From Dawidia soli (GTDB lineage Bacteria > Bacteroidota > Bacteroidia > Cytophagales > Cyclobacteriaceae): DNA of 64,000 nt. A program made the translations under genes and the position numbers. The notes beneath the pieces were generated by a model. The model searched no databases, was not told where the DNA came from, and was given only the letters and a program-made list of their open reading frames with translations. Location of the stretch: assembly GCF_018598185.1 (NCBI RefSeq), contig NZ_JAHESC010000014.1:1-64000 (forward strand), given 5' to 3'. Position 1 is the first letter of the stretch. Every line of letters starts with the position of its first letter. Positions 44,201 to 53,442 of this stretch are shown piece after piece.

Positions 44201-44650
44201 ATGAATGGGCGACTCAGCGATGCGGGGAATGATTTGCGTAAGGCGTTAGAAGAATCTGCTGCCCAAAAAGCGGCGTCCGCAGAAGTCGAAAAAGTCTCCG
44301 AGGGAATGGTTTCGGAGATCAAAGATGCCATCAATACCCTCGCCGAGGAATTAAAGCCTGTTTTTGCGGAAAACGGAAAGTTGTTAGAAGTAATTACTCC
44401 TGCCAGGGATACCAATCTTATTGAGGTTCTTTATTATCCGGAAAGCACCCTGAAACAAACCCGGGGCGTAAATACTGCTGCGTTACGGATCGAATTTGCC
44501 CCAAAAGATGGAAGGGCGATCGTCCTGCGAAGAGACTCATTTTTTACGCCGTTTGAGAAAGTTGAAACCGTAAATATTACCAATAAAAACTCCGTTGCCC
44601 ATTTAGCTGAAGCTACCTACAACTTCGCCAAGTCAGTAGCGGTTAAGTAG
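44201..44650 (+). CDS. Unknown 149-residue protein upstream of patatin
   Basis: The ATG at 44201 is preferred; a GTG five codons upstream is possible. The first half is a long helix (LRKALEESAAQKAASAEVEKVSEG, AINTLAEELKPVFAENG) that could form a coiled coil. The second half is beta-rich (LIEVLYYPESTL, AALRIEFAPKDGRAIVLRRDSFF). I recognise no family. It ends 19 bp before the patatin gene and reads on the same strand, which points to a two-gene operon. The local sequence is AT-richer than the flanks, which may indicate transfer. Confidence 0.7.
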   Translation: MNGRLSDAGNDLRKALEESAAQKAASAEVEKVSEGMVSEIKDAINTLAEELKPVFAENGKLLEVITPARDTNLIEVLYYPESTLKQTRGVNTAALRIEFAPKDGRAIVLRRDSFFTPFEKVETVNITNKNSVAHLAEATYNFAKSVAVK

Positions 44651-44669
44651 TTGTTTAAATTTTCCCGTT

Positions 44670-45712
44670 ATGCCATGTATCGCATTGGCCATCGATGGCG
44701 GTGGCCTGAGAGGGATTATTCCCGTGTTAATTCTAAAACATATCGAAGAAAAAGTCCAGGAGTCAACGCAATCCCGCCGGCGCCTGGTAAACTATTTTAA
44801 TATAGTTTCGGGTACTTCTACAGGAGGACTAATTGCCTGTGGGGCAACCCTTGGCACAAATGAAGATACCCAGTCCACAAAGTATGACTTCGATTTTATT
44901 GAAAGTATCTATCGCACACGCGGACCAGAGATATTTCCACACGAAACCCGCTGGTTGGTCAAGCGATACAATAAACTCAAAAATTATATAAGGCCTCAGT
45001 TCGGCAAACATGGTATCGAGACTGTATTAAAGGACATTTTCGAATCAACCAGGATCTTAAGCTGCATAAGGCCTATCATTGTAACAACGTACGATGTTAG
45101 CTGCAACAAACCGTTTTATTTCAGTTCACGAGCAGCTGCGCTGGAGCCGGACCTGAATTACTCCTGACAGATGTCTGTCGAGCCACGTCTGCAGGACCGA
45201 CCTATCTGCCCGCTCATACCCTGCAAAAGCCAAGAGAAATGATTTGTATTGATGGCGGCGTTTTCCAAAATAATCCGACTACCACGGCCTTGGTTGAAGT
45301 ATTCAAGTATCCCCGAGAATACGCTAATGGCGAGTCTATCACGCTCGACGACATCTTCGTTCTATCCATTGGCACGGGCAGGCACAATAAGTTCGTTTCA
45401 ACGCGTCATGCTTACAGCGGTGGACAAATAGCCTGGATAAGACCGATCATCGATATTTCTATGTGGGGAAATAGCCAGGCGGTGGATGAGCATATGGAGC
45501 GCCTCTTTCTTCTCCAGAGTGGCAAGAGGCATTATCTCAGGCTTAACGTGGACATCCCGGATGAAGAGTATGCCGACATGGCTATCTCTTCAAAAGAAGC
45601 CATGGACTACTATACCGAACGCTTTAAGATCGACTATCTGAACAATCCGGACGTCCAGGCACAGCTTGACCAATGGCTGATCGACAGCGAAATCGTAGCA
45701 CCGTTGCAATAA
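44670..45712 (+). pseudogene. Patatin-like phospholipase, frameshifted
   Basis: The first frame has the oxyanion loop DGGGLRGIIPVLIL and the nucleophile elbow SGTSTGG, and runs to ALEPDLNYS before a stop at 45166. The second frame continues with LLTDVCRATSAGPTYLPAH, the catalytic Asp motif DGGVFQNNPT and the VLSIGTGRH strand, ending at 45712. A single missing base at about 45161-45162, probably in a C run, joins them into a normal patatin of about 347 residues. Patatins hydrolyse membrane lipids and serve as effectors in some bacterial defence systems. No nucleotide cyclase lies beside it here. Confidence 0.8.
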
Positions 45713-45775
45713 AATCATGCTCCGTGCCCCTGCACGCGCCAAAAAAATAATAAAGAGGAAAGAAAGGCTGGAGAG

Positions 45776-46123
45776 CTAGTACGTATACTTCTTAAACACC
45801 GTCTCCAGCTCATTAAAGAAGAGCGCGTCGTTGCCCCCTGACAAGGCGGCCGAGTTGGTTTCTTTGATCAGCTTGATAAGACCGGCATAGTGGGCCAGGT
45901 CGAGGGGCGACTTCTGAATTTCTTTCAGATCGCGTTTTAAAAATTCGATGCGCACCTGGCTGAGGCTCTTCACATCGTAGTGCTCGACAAAAAAAGTACG
46001 AAGTTTTTCTTCCTGTAAGAACTCCGCGATCAGACCGTCGCGCAGCTGGCGGATCATATCAATCACCTGGGCGGTCGAGAATTTCTCTATTTCGTCTTTG
46101 TATGCCCGTTGTGTGAGTTCCAT
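45776..46123 (-). CDS. Helical protein, unknown function
   Basis: 115 residues, predicted almost wholly alpha-helical (AYKDEIEKFSTAQVIDMIRQLRDGLIAEFLQEEKL, VRIEFLKRDLKEIQK, ALFFNELETVFKKY). It has no signal peptide or membrane segment. I recognise no family. It is convergent with the patatin gene 63 bp away and precedes a 586-bp gene-free stretch. Confidence 0.6.
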   Translation of the reverse strand: MELTQRAYKDEIEKFSTAQVIDMIRQLRDGLIAEFLQEEKLRTFFVEHYDVKSLSQVRIEFLKRDLKEIQKSPLDLAHYAGLIKLIKETNSAALSGGNDALFFNELETVFKKYTY

Positions 46124-46709
46124 GAGTTCTTAAAATCCATGACAAGATAACTTCAAAAAAGATATTAATAACTATTGACGTTTAGGTTACTTCCTCAACT
46201 ATCTAACGATCAGAACGATTTTCTTCATAATTTTTATTATGCATAACACAGGTCCTTCCCCCATATTTTCACACCGCACCACCCCCAAAGTTTATAGAAC
46301 AAATGCTTTTGCTATAAAATTCGCTTTTAACATTTATTCTTACAGTGGTTTTCCCCTTTCTTGTTTTAAAAATTTTATGTATCAAATGTCGTAAGACGTC
46401 GTCATTCGTTTATCCCCACGCACCCCCGTACCATATCGCCGTCACCCTCAAAGACCTTCTTCGATGCGCTCAGTATAAGGATACCTCGATCCTTAAATCA
46501 TATTTTGTGGATAGATTGTGGATAGATAATCGCGATCCTTCCGACCGGAAACGAAAAAAAATCGATCGCAGGCGGACAAAAAGATCGGAAAACGAACAAG
46601 CCGCGAAGAGAAAAAAGGCCAATTTGTTTCAATAAACCCTGTTTTTTATGCCGGGCGAACTTTTGGCGGCCTTTTTGTAAAACGCCAGGTGCCGAAACAC
46701 ACAACCTCT
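46124..46709. other. AT-rich gene-free stretch
   Basis: I see no convincing gene. A short direct repeat (TGTGGATAGAT twice near 46504-46527) is the only structure noted. It contains the upstream regions of the unknown helical gene and the FtsX permease. Confidence 0.4.
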
Positions 46710-49184
46710 ATGATCCAGACCATGTTCAGCCGTGCTTACCGTAGCTTCGTAAAGAATAAATTCTTCTCTCTGCTTAACATGCTGGGGTTGGCCATCGGCA
46801 TGGCCGTGTTCCTGCTCATCGCACAGTATGTAAAGTTTGAGACCGGTTATGAAGATTTTGTACCCGAAGGTGACGATACCTACCGCCTTACACTCGATAC
46901 CTACAGCGGTCCTGAACACGTCCTCTCCAGCGCCGAGAATTTTCCGGCGGCAGGCCCCGCGCTAACGGCTGCCCTGCCGGAAATCGAGCGCTCTGCACGA
47001 TTGTATAACATGGGCTTTAAGAACAACGTCGTCATTACCAACGAAGAGGCCATGCCTCCCGTCGCCATCAAACAACGGAGATTCCTATACGCAGACGCCG
47101 CGTTCCTGTCCATGATGGGGTATACCCTCTCCGCCGGCGATGTCAACACCGCCCTGGCCGAAACCAATACCGCCGTCATCACCCAGGACCTCGCCCACCG
47201 CTACTTCGGCAACGAAGACCCTCTTGGCAAAACCCTGCGCATGCAGGACGACGACAACAACAACGAGCTGGTACACATCACCGGCGTACTGCCCGACGTA
47301 CCCGACAATACGCACCTCAAGTTCGACATCCTCTTTTCGTATAAGACCCTGCTCGCGCGCACGCGCCCCGACCGCCCCGACTTCGGCGTAAGCCGCTACG
47401 AAAACAGCTGGTATCGCAACGATATGTATACGTTCCTGCAGCTGCGGCCCGGCGCCGACCCGCGCGCGGTCGAGGCCAAGCTGCCCGCGATCATCGCCGA
47501 AAAAGTACCCGACCTGAAAGAACGCAACGAGCGTTACGTCATGACGCTGCAGCCGTTGCGCGACATCCACCTTACCTCGCGTCTCTCGGACGAAGCCGAA
47601 GCCAACGGCGACGAAAGCATTGTAAACTTCCTCGGCCTGATCGGCCTCTTTGTACTGGCCATCGCCTGGATCAACTATGTAAACCTCTCCACCGCCAAAG
47701 CGCTGGAGCGCGCCAAGGAAGTGGGCGTCCGCAAAGTGATGGGCGCCGTACGCTTTCAGCTTATCCGCCAGTTCCTGGCCGAAGCGGCGGTCGTTAATTT
47801 ACTGTCCGTGCTCGTCGCATTGGCCGTCGTCGGCATGGCGTTGCCATCGTTTAACACACTCTCCGGCCTGGCCCTGAAGTCCGCACATTTGTTCCAACCG
47901 TGGTTCATGCTGTTGGTACTGGCGCTGTGGGCAACGGGTACGGTACTGTCGGGATTCTATCCGGCCATTGTATTGTCGTCGTTCAAACCCGCCACGATCC
48001 TGAAAGGTAAACTGAAGAACAGCACCCGCGGCATCGTGCTGCGCCGTTCGCTGGTGGTCTTTCAGTTCATGGCATCCGTGGCGCTCATTGCCGGCACGTT
48101 CATTGTCTATACACAACTGAATTATATGATGAGCCGCGACATCGGCGTGGACATCGACCAGGTGCTGGTCGTGGAACGCCCCGGCGTGATGCCGTCAGAA
48201 CGCGGCCCGGCCGTCGATGTATTTCACAACGAGCTGCGCAAAGATCCCGCCATCCAGTCGGTTGCCTCCTCTACGACGGTGCCCGGCGCCCAGCGCGAGT
48301 GGAAGGCCCAGATGAAACGCTACGGCGAAACCGACGACAAGTCCGCCACCGTCATCCTGAACACGATGGACTATGACTTTACCGACGTGTTTAAGATGAA
48401 GCTGCTTGCCGGCCGCGCCTTCTCCCAATCTTATGTGCAAGACCCCGATACATCGCTGATCATTACCGCTTCGGCGGCAAAAGCCCTCGGGTTCAAATCC
48501 CCCGCGGAAGCCATCGGGCAAACGCTCACCTTCACAGACTACGACTTCAGCAGTATTATCGTGGGCGTGGTGAACGACTATCACCAGCTGTCGCTCAAGA
48601 AAACCATCACGCCGGTCGTCTTCCAGTGTGCACCGTATGAAGGCGAGTTTTATTCCCTGCGCATCAACACCGGCCACGACAACCTCGAACGCACGCTGGC
48701 CAACGTACAGGCAGCATACGAAAAAGCCTTCCCTGGCAACCCCTTCGATTACTTCTTCCTGGACGATTACTTCAATCGCCAGTATAAAAATGAGCGCCAG
48801 TTCGGCATGCTCTTTACAACGTTCGCGGCACTGGCGCTGGCCATCGGCTGCCTGGGACTGCTGGGCCTCTCTGCCTACACGGCCGTACAGCGTACGAAAG
48901 AGATCGGCATCCGCAAGGTGCTCGGCTCCAGCGAAGGCGGCATCTTCGTACTGCTGTCGAAAGACTATGTACGATTGGTGACCTTGTCTATCGTCCTCAG
49001 CGTGCCCCTGGTATACTTCCTGATGAACAGCTGGCTGCAGCGCTTTGCGTATCACACGTCGATCTCGCCGCTTGTATTCATCGGCGCGGGCGCCATCGTG
49101 CTGCTGATCTCGCTGCTGACCGTCAGCATCCAGACGCTGCGCGCGGCCCGTACCAACCCCGTCGATTCGTTGCGCTACGAGTAG
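46710..49184 (+). CDS. FtsX-type ABC transporter permease
   Basis: From the ATG at 46710 the protein has 824 residues and lacks the prefix domain of its paralogue at 10115-12769. It has two FtsX units: NKFFSLLNMLGLAIGMAVFLLIAQYV opens the first, and AKALERAKEVGVRKVMGA and QRTKEIGIRKVLGSSEGG mark the conserved cytoplasmic loops before the later helices. Large periplasmic MacB_PCD regions lie between. The partner ATPase is not encoded nearby. Such permeases typically mediate lipoprotein, peptide or signal-type transport at the inner membrane. Confidence 0.92.
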   Translation: MIQTMFSRAYRSFVKNKFFSLLNMLGLAIGMAVFLLIAQYVKFETGYEDFVPEGDDTYRLTLDTYSGPEHVLSSAENFPAAGPALTAALPEIERSARLYNMGFKNNVVITNEEAMPPVAIKQRRFLYADAAFLSMMGYTLSAGDVNTALAETNTAVITQDLAHRYFGNEDPLGKTLRMQDDDNNNELVHITGVLPDVPDNTHLKFDILFSYKTLLARTRPDRPDFGVSRYENSWYRNDMYTFLQLRPGADPRAVEAKLPAIIAEKVPDLKERNERYVMTLQPLRDIHLTSRLSDEAEANGDESIVNFLGLIGLFVLAIAWINYVNLSTAKALERAKEVGVRKVMGAVRFQLIRQFLAEAAVVNLLSVLVALAVVGMALPSFNTLSGLALKSAHLFQPWFMLLVLALWATGTVLSGFYPAIVLSSFKPATILKGKLKNSTRGIVLRRSLVVFQFMASVALIAGTFIVYTQLNYMMSRDIGVDIDQVLVVERPGVMPSERGPAVDVFHNELRKDPAIQSVASSTTVPGAQREWKAQMKRYGETDDKSATVILNTMDYDFTDVFKMKLLAGRAFSQSYVQDPDTSLIITASAAKALGFKSPAEAIGQTLTFTDYDFSSIIVGVVNDYHQLSLKKTITPVVFQCAPYEGEFYSLRINTGHDNLERTLANVQAAYEKAFPGNPFDYFFLDDYFNRQYKNERQFGMLFTTFAALALAIGCLGLLGLSAYTAVQRTKEIGIRKVLGSSEGGIFVLLSKDYVRLVTLSIVLSVPLVYFLMNSWLQRFAYHTSISPLVFIGAGAIVLLISLLTVSIQTLRAARTNPVDSLRYE

Positions 49185-49245
49185 TCGGGGTGGTGAGTAG
49201 CGAAAGCGAGGCCTTTTATGTAGATTGGCGCCGAGGTTAATCTCT

Positions 49246-49659
49246 ATGAAACAGCCTGTATCACCAAAACCCAGACAGACAGTCTCGGCAATACTATTTT
49301 CCCTGTTTTATATAACAGAACTACTCGTTAGTCTCTTCTGGTCGAGCTTGTCCTACGTTTACGACTTCTATTATCCTCACCATTTTTTTGACTCGATAAT
49401 AAAAGCTGCAATTCTGTTACTTCTTATTTCCCTCGCGATTCAGAAAAGGTTGTGGGCAGTCTGGGTGGCAGGTATTCTGCTGATTCTTCAAGGCCTGGCC
49501 TATGTATACCTTACCTGGAGCAGCGGCGATCAAGGAAGCATCTTTTTTTATCTTCTGGGAATTTACAATGGTATTTTCGGGATATACATCATCAATCTCC
49601 GGCCAATGCAAGCCTTCAGGCATAAGCCATTCACAACGTCACAGGCAGATCTGTCATGA
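49246..49659 (+). CDS. Membrane protein, unknown function
   Basis: From the ATG at 49246 the protein has 137 residues with four hydrophobic helices (AILFSLFYITELLVSLFW, AAILLLLISLAIQ, LWAVWVAGILLILQGLAYVYL and GSIFFYLLGIYNGIFGIYII). I see no motif. It starts 61 bp after the FtsX permease and lies 19 bp before the pentapeptide gene, all on one strand, so a shared transcript is possible. Confidence 0.65.
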   Translation: MKQPVSPKPRQTVSAILFSLFYITELLVSLFWSSLSYVYDFYYPHHFFDSIIKAAILLLLISLAIQKRLWAVWVAGILLILQGLAYVYLTWSSGDQGSIFFYLLGIYNGIFGIYIINLRPMQAFRHKPFTTSQADLS

Positions 49660-49678
49660 TCCCCGATAAAACATCACT

Positions 49679-50251
49679 ATGAGCAAACCCTCCACGCAGG
49701 ACCAGGATTTCGCCGGTATCGACTATCGCACCAACGGCTTTGAACGCGGCGAGTACGACAACTGCACCTTTAATAATTGCACACTTGCTTCGGTCGCTTT
49801 GACCGGTAGTACATTCATGGAATGCCGGTTCATCAACTGCGACCTGAGCATGGCCATATTGCAGGACGCCTCGTTCCGCGACGTGACCTTTCGAAACTGC
49901 AAGCTGCTGGGCGCGCGTTTCGACGAGTGCAGCAAGTTTTTATTAGCCTTCCGCTTTGAGTCGTGCATCATCAACTTCGCATCGTTTTACCGGCTCAAGC
50001 TCAAAGGCACTTCGTTCAAAGACTGCAAGCTGCAAGAGACTGAGTTCATCGAAGCCGACCTGACCAACGCCCGGTTCGACGACTGCGACCTGCTCGGCGC
50101 ACGTTTTGAAAATACATTGTTGGAAGGAGCCGACTTCCGCAGCGCCTACAACTACTCCATGGATCCCGAGCGTAACCACATCACCAAGGCCAAGTTCTCC
50201 CTGAGCGGTGTGGTCGGATTGCTGGACAAGTACAAGATCAAAATCGAGTAA
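49679..50251 (+). CDS. Pentapeptide-repeat protein
   Basis: 190 residues dominated by repeats of the form A/C-x-[LF]-x-x (FERGEYDNCTFNNCTLASVA, TFMECRFINCDLSMA, ADLTNARFDDCDLLGARF). They form a right-handed beta helix with Leu or Phe at the core. Short non-repeat ends are present. Qnr- and McbG-like relatives protect DNA gyrase, but most members have unknown targets. It sits 182 bp upstream of the PARG-type gene. Which target it binds cannot be inferred. Confidence 0.9.
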   Translation: MSKPSTQDQDFAGIDYRTNGFERGEYDNCTFNNCTLASVALTGSTFMECRFINCDLSMAILQDASFRDVTFRNCKLLGARFDECSKFLLAFRFESCIINFASFYRLKLKGTSFKDCKLQETEFIEADLTNARFDDCDLLGARFENTLLEGADFRSAYNYSMDPERNHITKAKFSLSGVVGLLDKYKIKIE

Positions 50252-50433
50252 CCCGTAACGCCGCGCATTTAACCTGGCAGAGAAATGCAACCCAATGGGC
50301 ATTGGTTCCGTACTATGCTCTATAAAGGCTATAATACCCCGATCACACCGAATACATCTCCTGTAATACATCCTCCGTATACGTTACCAGCAGGATCAAC
50401 TTTAGATTTTAACAACCCGTTTATTTTTTTATC

Positions 50434-51273
50434 ATGAAAAAAACCACACGCATTCAAATTGCGGAAGACTCCCTCCGTATCATCAAACAAGGCCATTACA
50501 TAAACACGCAAGGCGAAACTGTCTCCATCCGTGAAGACCAGCAACGGAGTGTCGCGTCTTCCATTCATTATACCGAGTCGAAGCTGGACTCGCTGACATC
50601 GCAGATCGACGCTTTGCTGGCGACACCACCCACCGGCACCACACACTTTGAAGTGACCGGCGCCACGTCGCTGGAAGCCAGCCAGCAATTAGTATTCGCC
50701 GGCGCTCCGTCCGTGATGTGCCTGAACTTTGCATCGGCCAAAAATCCCGGCGGCGGTTTCCTGAACGGCAGCCAGGCACAGGAAGAAAGCATTGCACGTT
50801 CCAGCGGACTGTACGAGTCGATCACGCACCACATGGACTTCTACCAAACAAACCGCGCGCTCGATACATGCTTATATACCGATGCCATGATCTATTCGCC
50901 GGACGTACCCGTCTGGAAAGACGACGACGGCAATGCATTGGACAATTATTATCGACTGTCGATCATTACCTCGCCGGCGGTGAACGCCGGCGCAGTAAGC
51001 CGCAACGAGCCTGACAAGGTTGTGCATATTGCACCAATCATGCTGCGGCGCATGGAAAAAGTGTTGGCAGTATCGCTACTGCACGGACACAAGACGCTGG
51101 TGTTAGGCGCCTGGGGTTGCGGCGTATTCCAGAACGATCCGGAAGACGTTGCCCGCTATTTTGCGCAGCACCTGCTGGAAGGGAAATTCAAAAACCGTTT
51201 TGAGCGGATCGTATTTGCGATCAAATCAAACGACGAGCGTTTTATCCAGCCGTTCCGGCGTCATTTCGCATAA
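50434..51273 (+). CDS. PARG-type macrodomain hydrolase (TIGR02452 family)
   Basis: 279 residues. The macrodomain has the bacterial poly(ADP-ribose) glycohydrolase signature: LNFASAKNPGGGFLNG followed by QAQEE, so GGG (106-108) and QEE (116-118), with the catalytic Glu in the latter. The N-terminal 45 residues include an SIREDQQRSV segment also typical of TIGR02452. It would cleave ADP-ribose chains or single ADP-ribose from targets. The genomic link to the ADP-ribosylglycohydrolase at 41323-42288 is suggestive, but they are 8 kb apart. Confidence 0.92.
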   Translation: MKKTTRIQIAEDSLRIIKQGHYINTQGETVSIREDQQRSVASSIHYTESKLDSLTSQIDALLATPPTGTTHFEVTGATSLEASQQLVFAGAPSVMCLNFASAKNPGGGFLNGSQAQEESIARSSGLYESITHHMDFYQTNRALDTCLYTDAMIYSPDVPVWKDDDGNALDNYYRLSIITSPAVNAGAVSRNEPDKVVHIAPIMLRRMEKVLAVSLLHGHKTLVLGAWGCGVFQNDPEDVARYFAQHLLEGKFKNRFERIVFAIKSNDERFIQPFRRHFA

Positions 51274-51311
51274 CCGTGCCGAATGCCGGTGACGGACCTA
51301 TGGCTTACAAG

Positions 51312-52589
51312 CTACAAGCGCCATTGGCCCGACAGCACGTAGCGCGAAGACAACGTTGCGACCGTGGATCTGACTTCCCCGTACAACGGCGCCTTCGTCA
51401 TGCCCCATCGTTCAACGGCCGTTGCGTTGCCTGTAGAGGTTTTCATCTTCCGCGCCTGAACGGATGGGGAAGGTCGCCGTTTAGACTCTTTCGTAGTGCT
51501 CTTAGGTGTTTCCGAGCCAGCCTCTGTTACAGCATACGTGTATGTATATACCGCAGCCGCTGGCTGCGCGGCAGATGCCGATGCGGAAACGTAATCGTAA
51601 CAAAAGGTTTGTATCTGCGTTTCTGACTTCACGGTAGCAACAGAGACCTCATTGTCAGGCATCGCCACGGTGGGTGATTCGTTCACCTGCGTTTTTGTTT
51701 CCAACACCTCCGGCGCAGGCGCTTCCGCGGGCTCGGACCTCTGCTCTTCATCGATCGTTTCCAGACCATCCGTTGTGTTGCCCCGTCCACGCAAGGCCAC
51801 AATCTTTGCCGCGCCAAAACGCTTTACTTCCTTAATCTCGCCGCCTTCGCTTAGTGATCCATACTGGATTCCGATGGATAACATCAGCGACCAACCATTG
51901 TCCGGCGGCGTCTCTTTTACGCCGAGCTCCAGCGTTGTAGCGGGCATTCCTTCTAAGGAAGGGCACCAGGAAGTTGTGACCTCTGTCGGGAAATAGTCAG
52001 CGTCAAACCATTTGGCCGGCTGATATTCGCGTGATACCGCATCGTACATCATGTCGGGTACAACGCCCAGTGTAACAATCACCCGGAATAGCGCGTGACC
52101 ATTTTGTGGAAAGTAATTAACACCCCGCAACAGCCCGGGTATATCTATTCTGGCGGAGCGTTGCGCACGATCAATCGTATAATATACCGGATTGCGAATA
52201 ACAGAATCGAACGTAGGGCTTTCTGAATTGAGTGGAAATCCCTCCAGTATGCGAGCGTAGTCGGAGAGTATAATATTCCGACGTCCCCACAAGCTGGTGT
52301 TGTCCTGAAGTTGTACCTTGCGCATAACACTATTGATGTCGCTGCCAAAATTATTGTCTGACAACGTCTTTAGGGGATGAAGTGCATAGCGAACATGTTT
52401 ACCCATGCGCGAGCAACCTCCAAACTCCGACATGGTATATCGGGTGTTTTTGAATTTTGGGCTTTTTTTGATCTGTTCCGCAGACGGCCCACCCTTGCGA
52501 CGAACAACGATTTTTGCGCACCCGCGCATACGATAGGCGCTTAATTCGCCCAATTTTCCGGTGAATTTCAGTCCTTCTAAAAAGGCCAT
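51312..52589 (-). CDS. Large protein of unknown function
   Basis: 425 residues with no signal peptide. The N-terminal 260 residues are the likely folded part (GLKFTGKLGELSAYRMRGCAKIVVRRKGGPS, KFKNTRYTMSEFGGCSRMGKHVRYAL). The rest is low-complexity and rich in Ser, Thr, Ala and Pro. The start MAFLEGLKFTGKLGELSAY resembles a set of uncharacterised Bacteroidota proteins. I cannot assign a function. Its upstream region is the AT-rich gene-free zone. An isolated gene with an unstructured tail near an AT-rich zone may have been acquired. Confidence 0.7.
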   Translation of the reverse strand: MAFLEGLKFTGKLGELSAYRMRGCAKIVVRRKGGPSAEQIKKSPKFKNTRYTMSEFGGCSRMGKHVRYALHPLKTLSDNNFGSDINSVMRKVQLQDNTSLWGRRNIILSDYARILEGFPLNSESPTFDSVIRNPVYYTIDRAQRSARIDIPGLLRGVNYFPQNGHALFRVIVTLGVVPDMMYDAVSREYQPAKWFDADYFPTEVTTSWCPSLEGMPATTLELGVKETPPDNGWSLMLSIGIQYGSLSEGGEIKEVKRFGAAKIVALRGRGNTTDGLETIDEEQRSEPAEAPAPEVLETKTQVNESPTVAMPDNEVSVATVKSETQIQTFCYDYVSASASAAQPAAAVYTYTYAVTEAGSETPKSTTKESKRRPSPSVQARKMKTSTGNATAVERWGMTKAPLYGEVRSTVATLSSRYVLSGQWRL

Positions 52590-53442
52590 AGACTAAACAG
52601 TTTCGTTTAACGAATATATTACCAATAACAGCCGCCGGGGTCAGAACGGTGTCGGGATGGAAGATAGCGAAAGTGTATTATTCACCAATCAATTGAATAT
52701 ATACAATTTTCTGTGTTTGAATTTTAGCGATAGATATTCAATATCTTATATATTATTGAACATCAGCTTTATATCTTTTAGTTAGCTATTGGATATCTAT
52801 TCCATATTTAATCAGATCTTTGGCTTGGTCTTGGAATTTTTTGGCATTTTCAGGAACAGCATGTATGCCGCCCGAAATTTCGGAATGGGCTTATTTGTCG
52901 CTTATTCGCCGACCGGCGGCTCCCATCGGAAATGTGAATTTTGGGGAAATTGTGGATAACATTGTTCTGGGTAGTCGTGAGCCGCCAGGTGTTTTCTGCT
53001 ACGGTTTCTGGGTTGAAATCTCGTTTAAATCCTGTGGTGGCTGGCGACGCTTTGTGGGTTTTTAATCTTCTCAGCAGGGCTGGCAGAATCTACTTAGTAC
53101 GGTTGGCCTGGACGCAATGCGAATATTCAGTTGTTGATCAATGCATTGGGGGTAACTGTAACTTAATCTTATTTGCGATGGGTGTATAGTTATATACGTG
53201 TGTATATGGTTGAGCAGGTTACGACGGTACCGTGGGGCAGTCGGGAGACTGCCCGCATGCTAGGTCCGACCCGATAGCTATCGGGTCGCCCTCCATGTTG
53301 TTTTTTTTCGCGCTGCGCGCGCTGGTTGCTTTAGTCTGTGCCTGTAGTCAGGGCGACTGAATATTATCCATCTAACACTTGATTTTTATGACGGTACCTC
53401 GAACCAGAATGCATCGCTCTCACGCTACACACTCGCGCGGGT
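52590..53442. other. AT-rich gene-free stretch with hairpin elements
   Basis: The first 250 bp are strongly AT-rich. No convincing gene is present; a short open frame at 52820-53065 has no protein-like character. The second half holds the hairpin module described at 53235-53430. Confidence 0.45.
53235..53432. repeat. Intergenic hairpin module (copy 1)
   Basis: It contains an 8-bp stem (GGGCAGTC/GACTGCCC), a 20-bp perfect palindrome at 53268-53287, GTCGCCCTCC, a CGCTGCGCGCGCTGGTTGCTTTAG segment and TTGATTTTTATGACGGTACC. Similar parts in another order lie at 57197-57433. Confidence 0.45.

Noticed and set aside
44201-45712. Possible CBASS system (patatin effector)
   Set aside because: The adjacent unknown gene does not have the nucleotidyltransferase motifs of a CD-NTase, so I do not call it CBASS.
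46345-46635. A 96-codon plus-strand frame with a Lys/Arg-rich end
   Set aside because: The basic tail arises from A-rich DNA and no protein-like core is present.
52820-53065. An 81-codon plus-strand frame
   Set aside because: Unusual composition, no family features and no promoter; it lies in an AT-rich gene-free zone.
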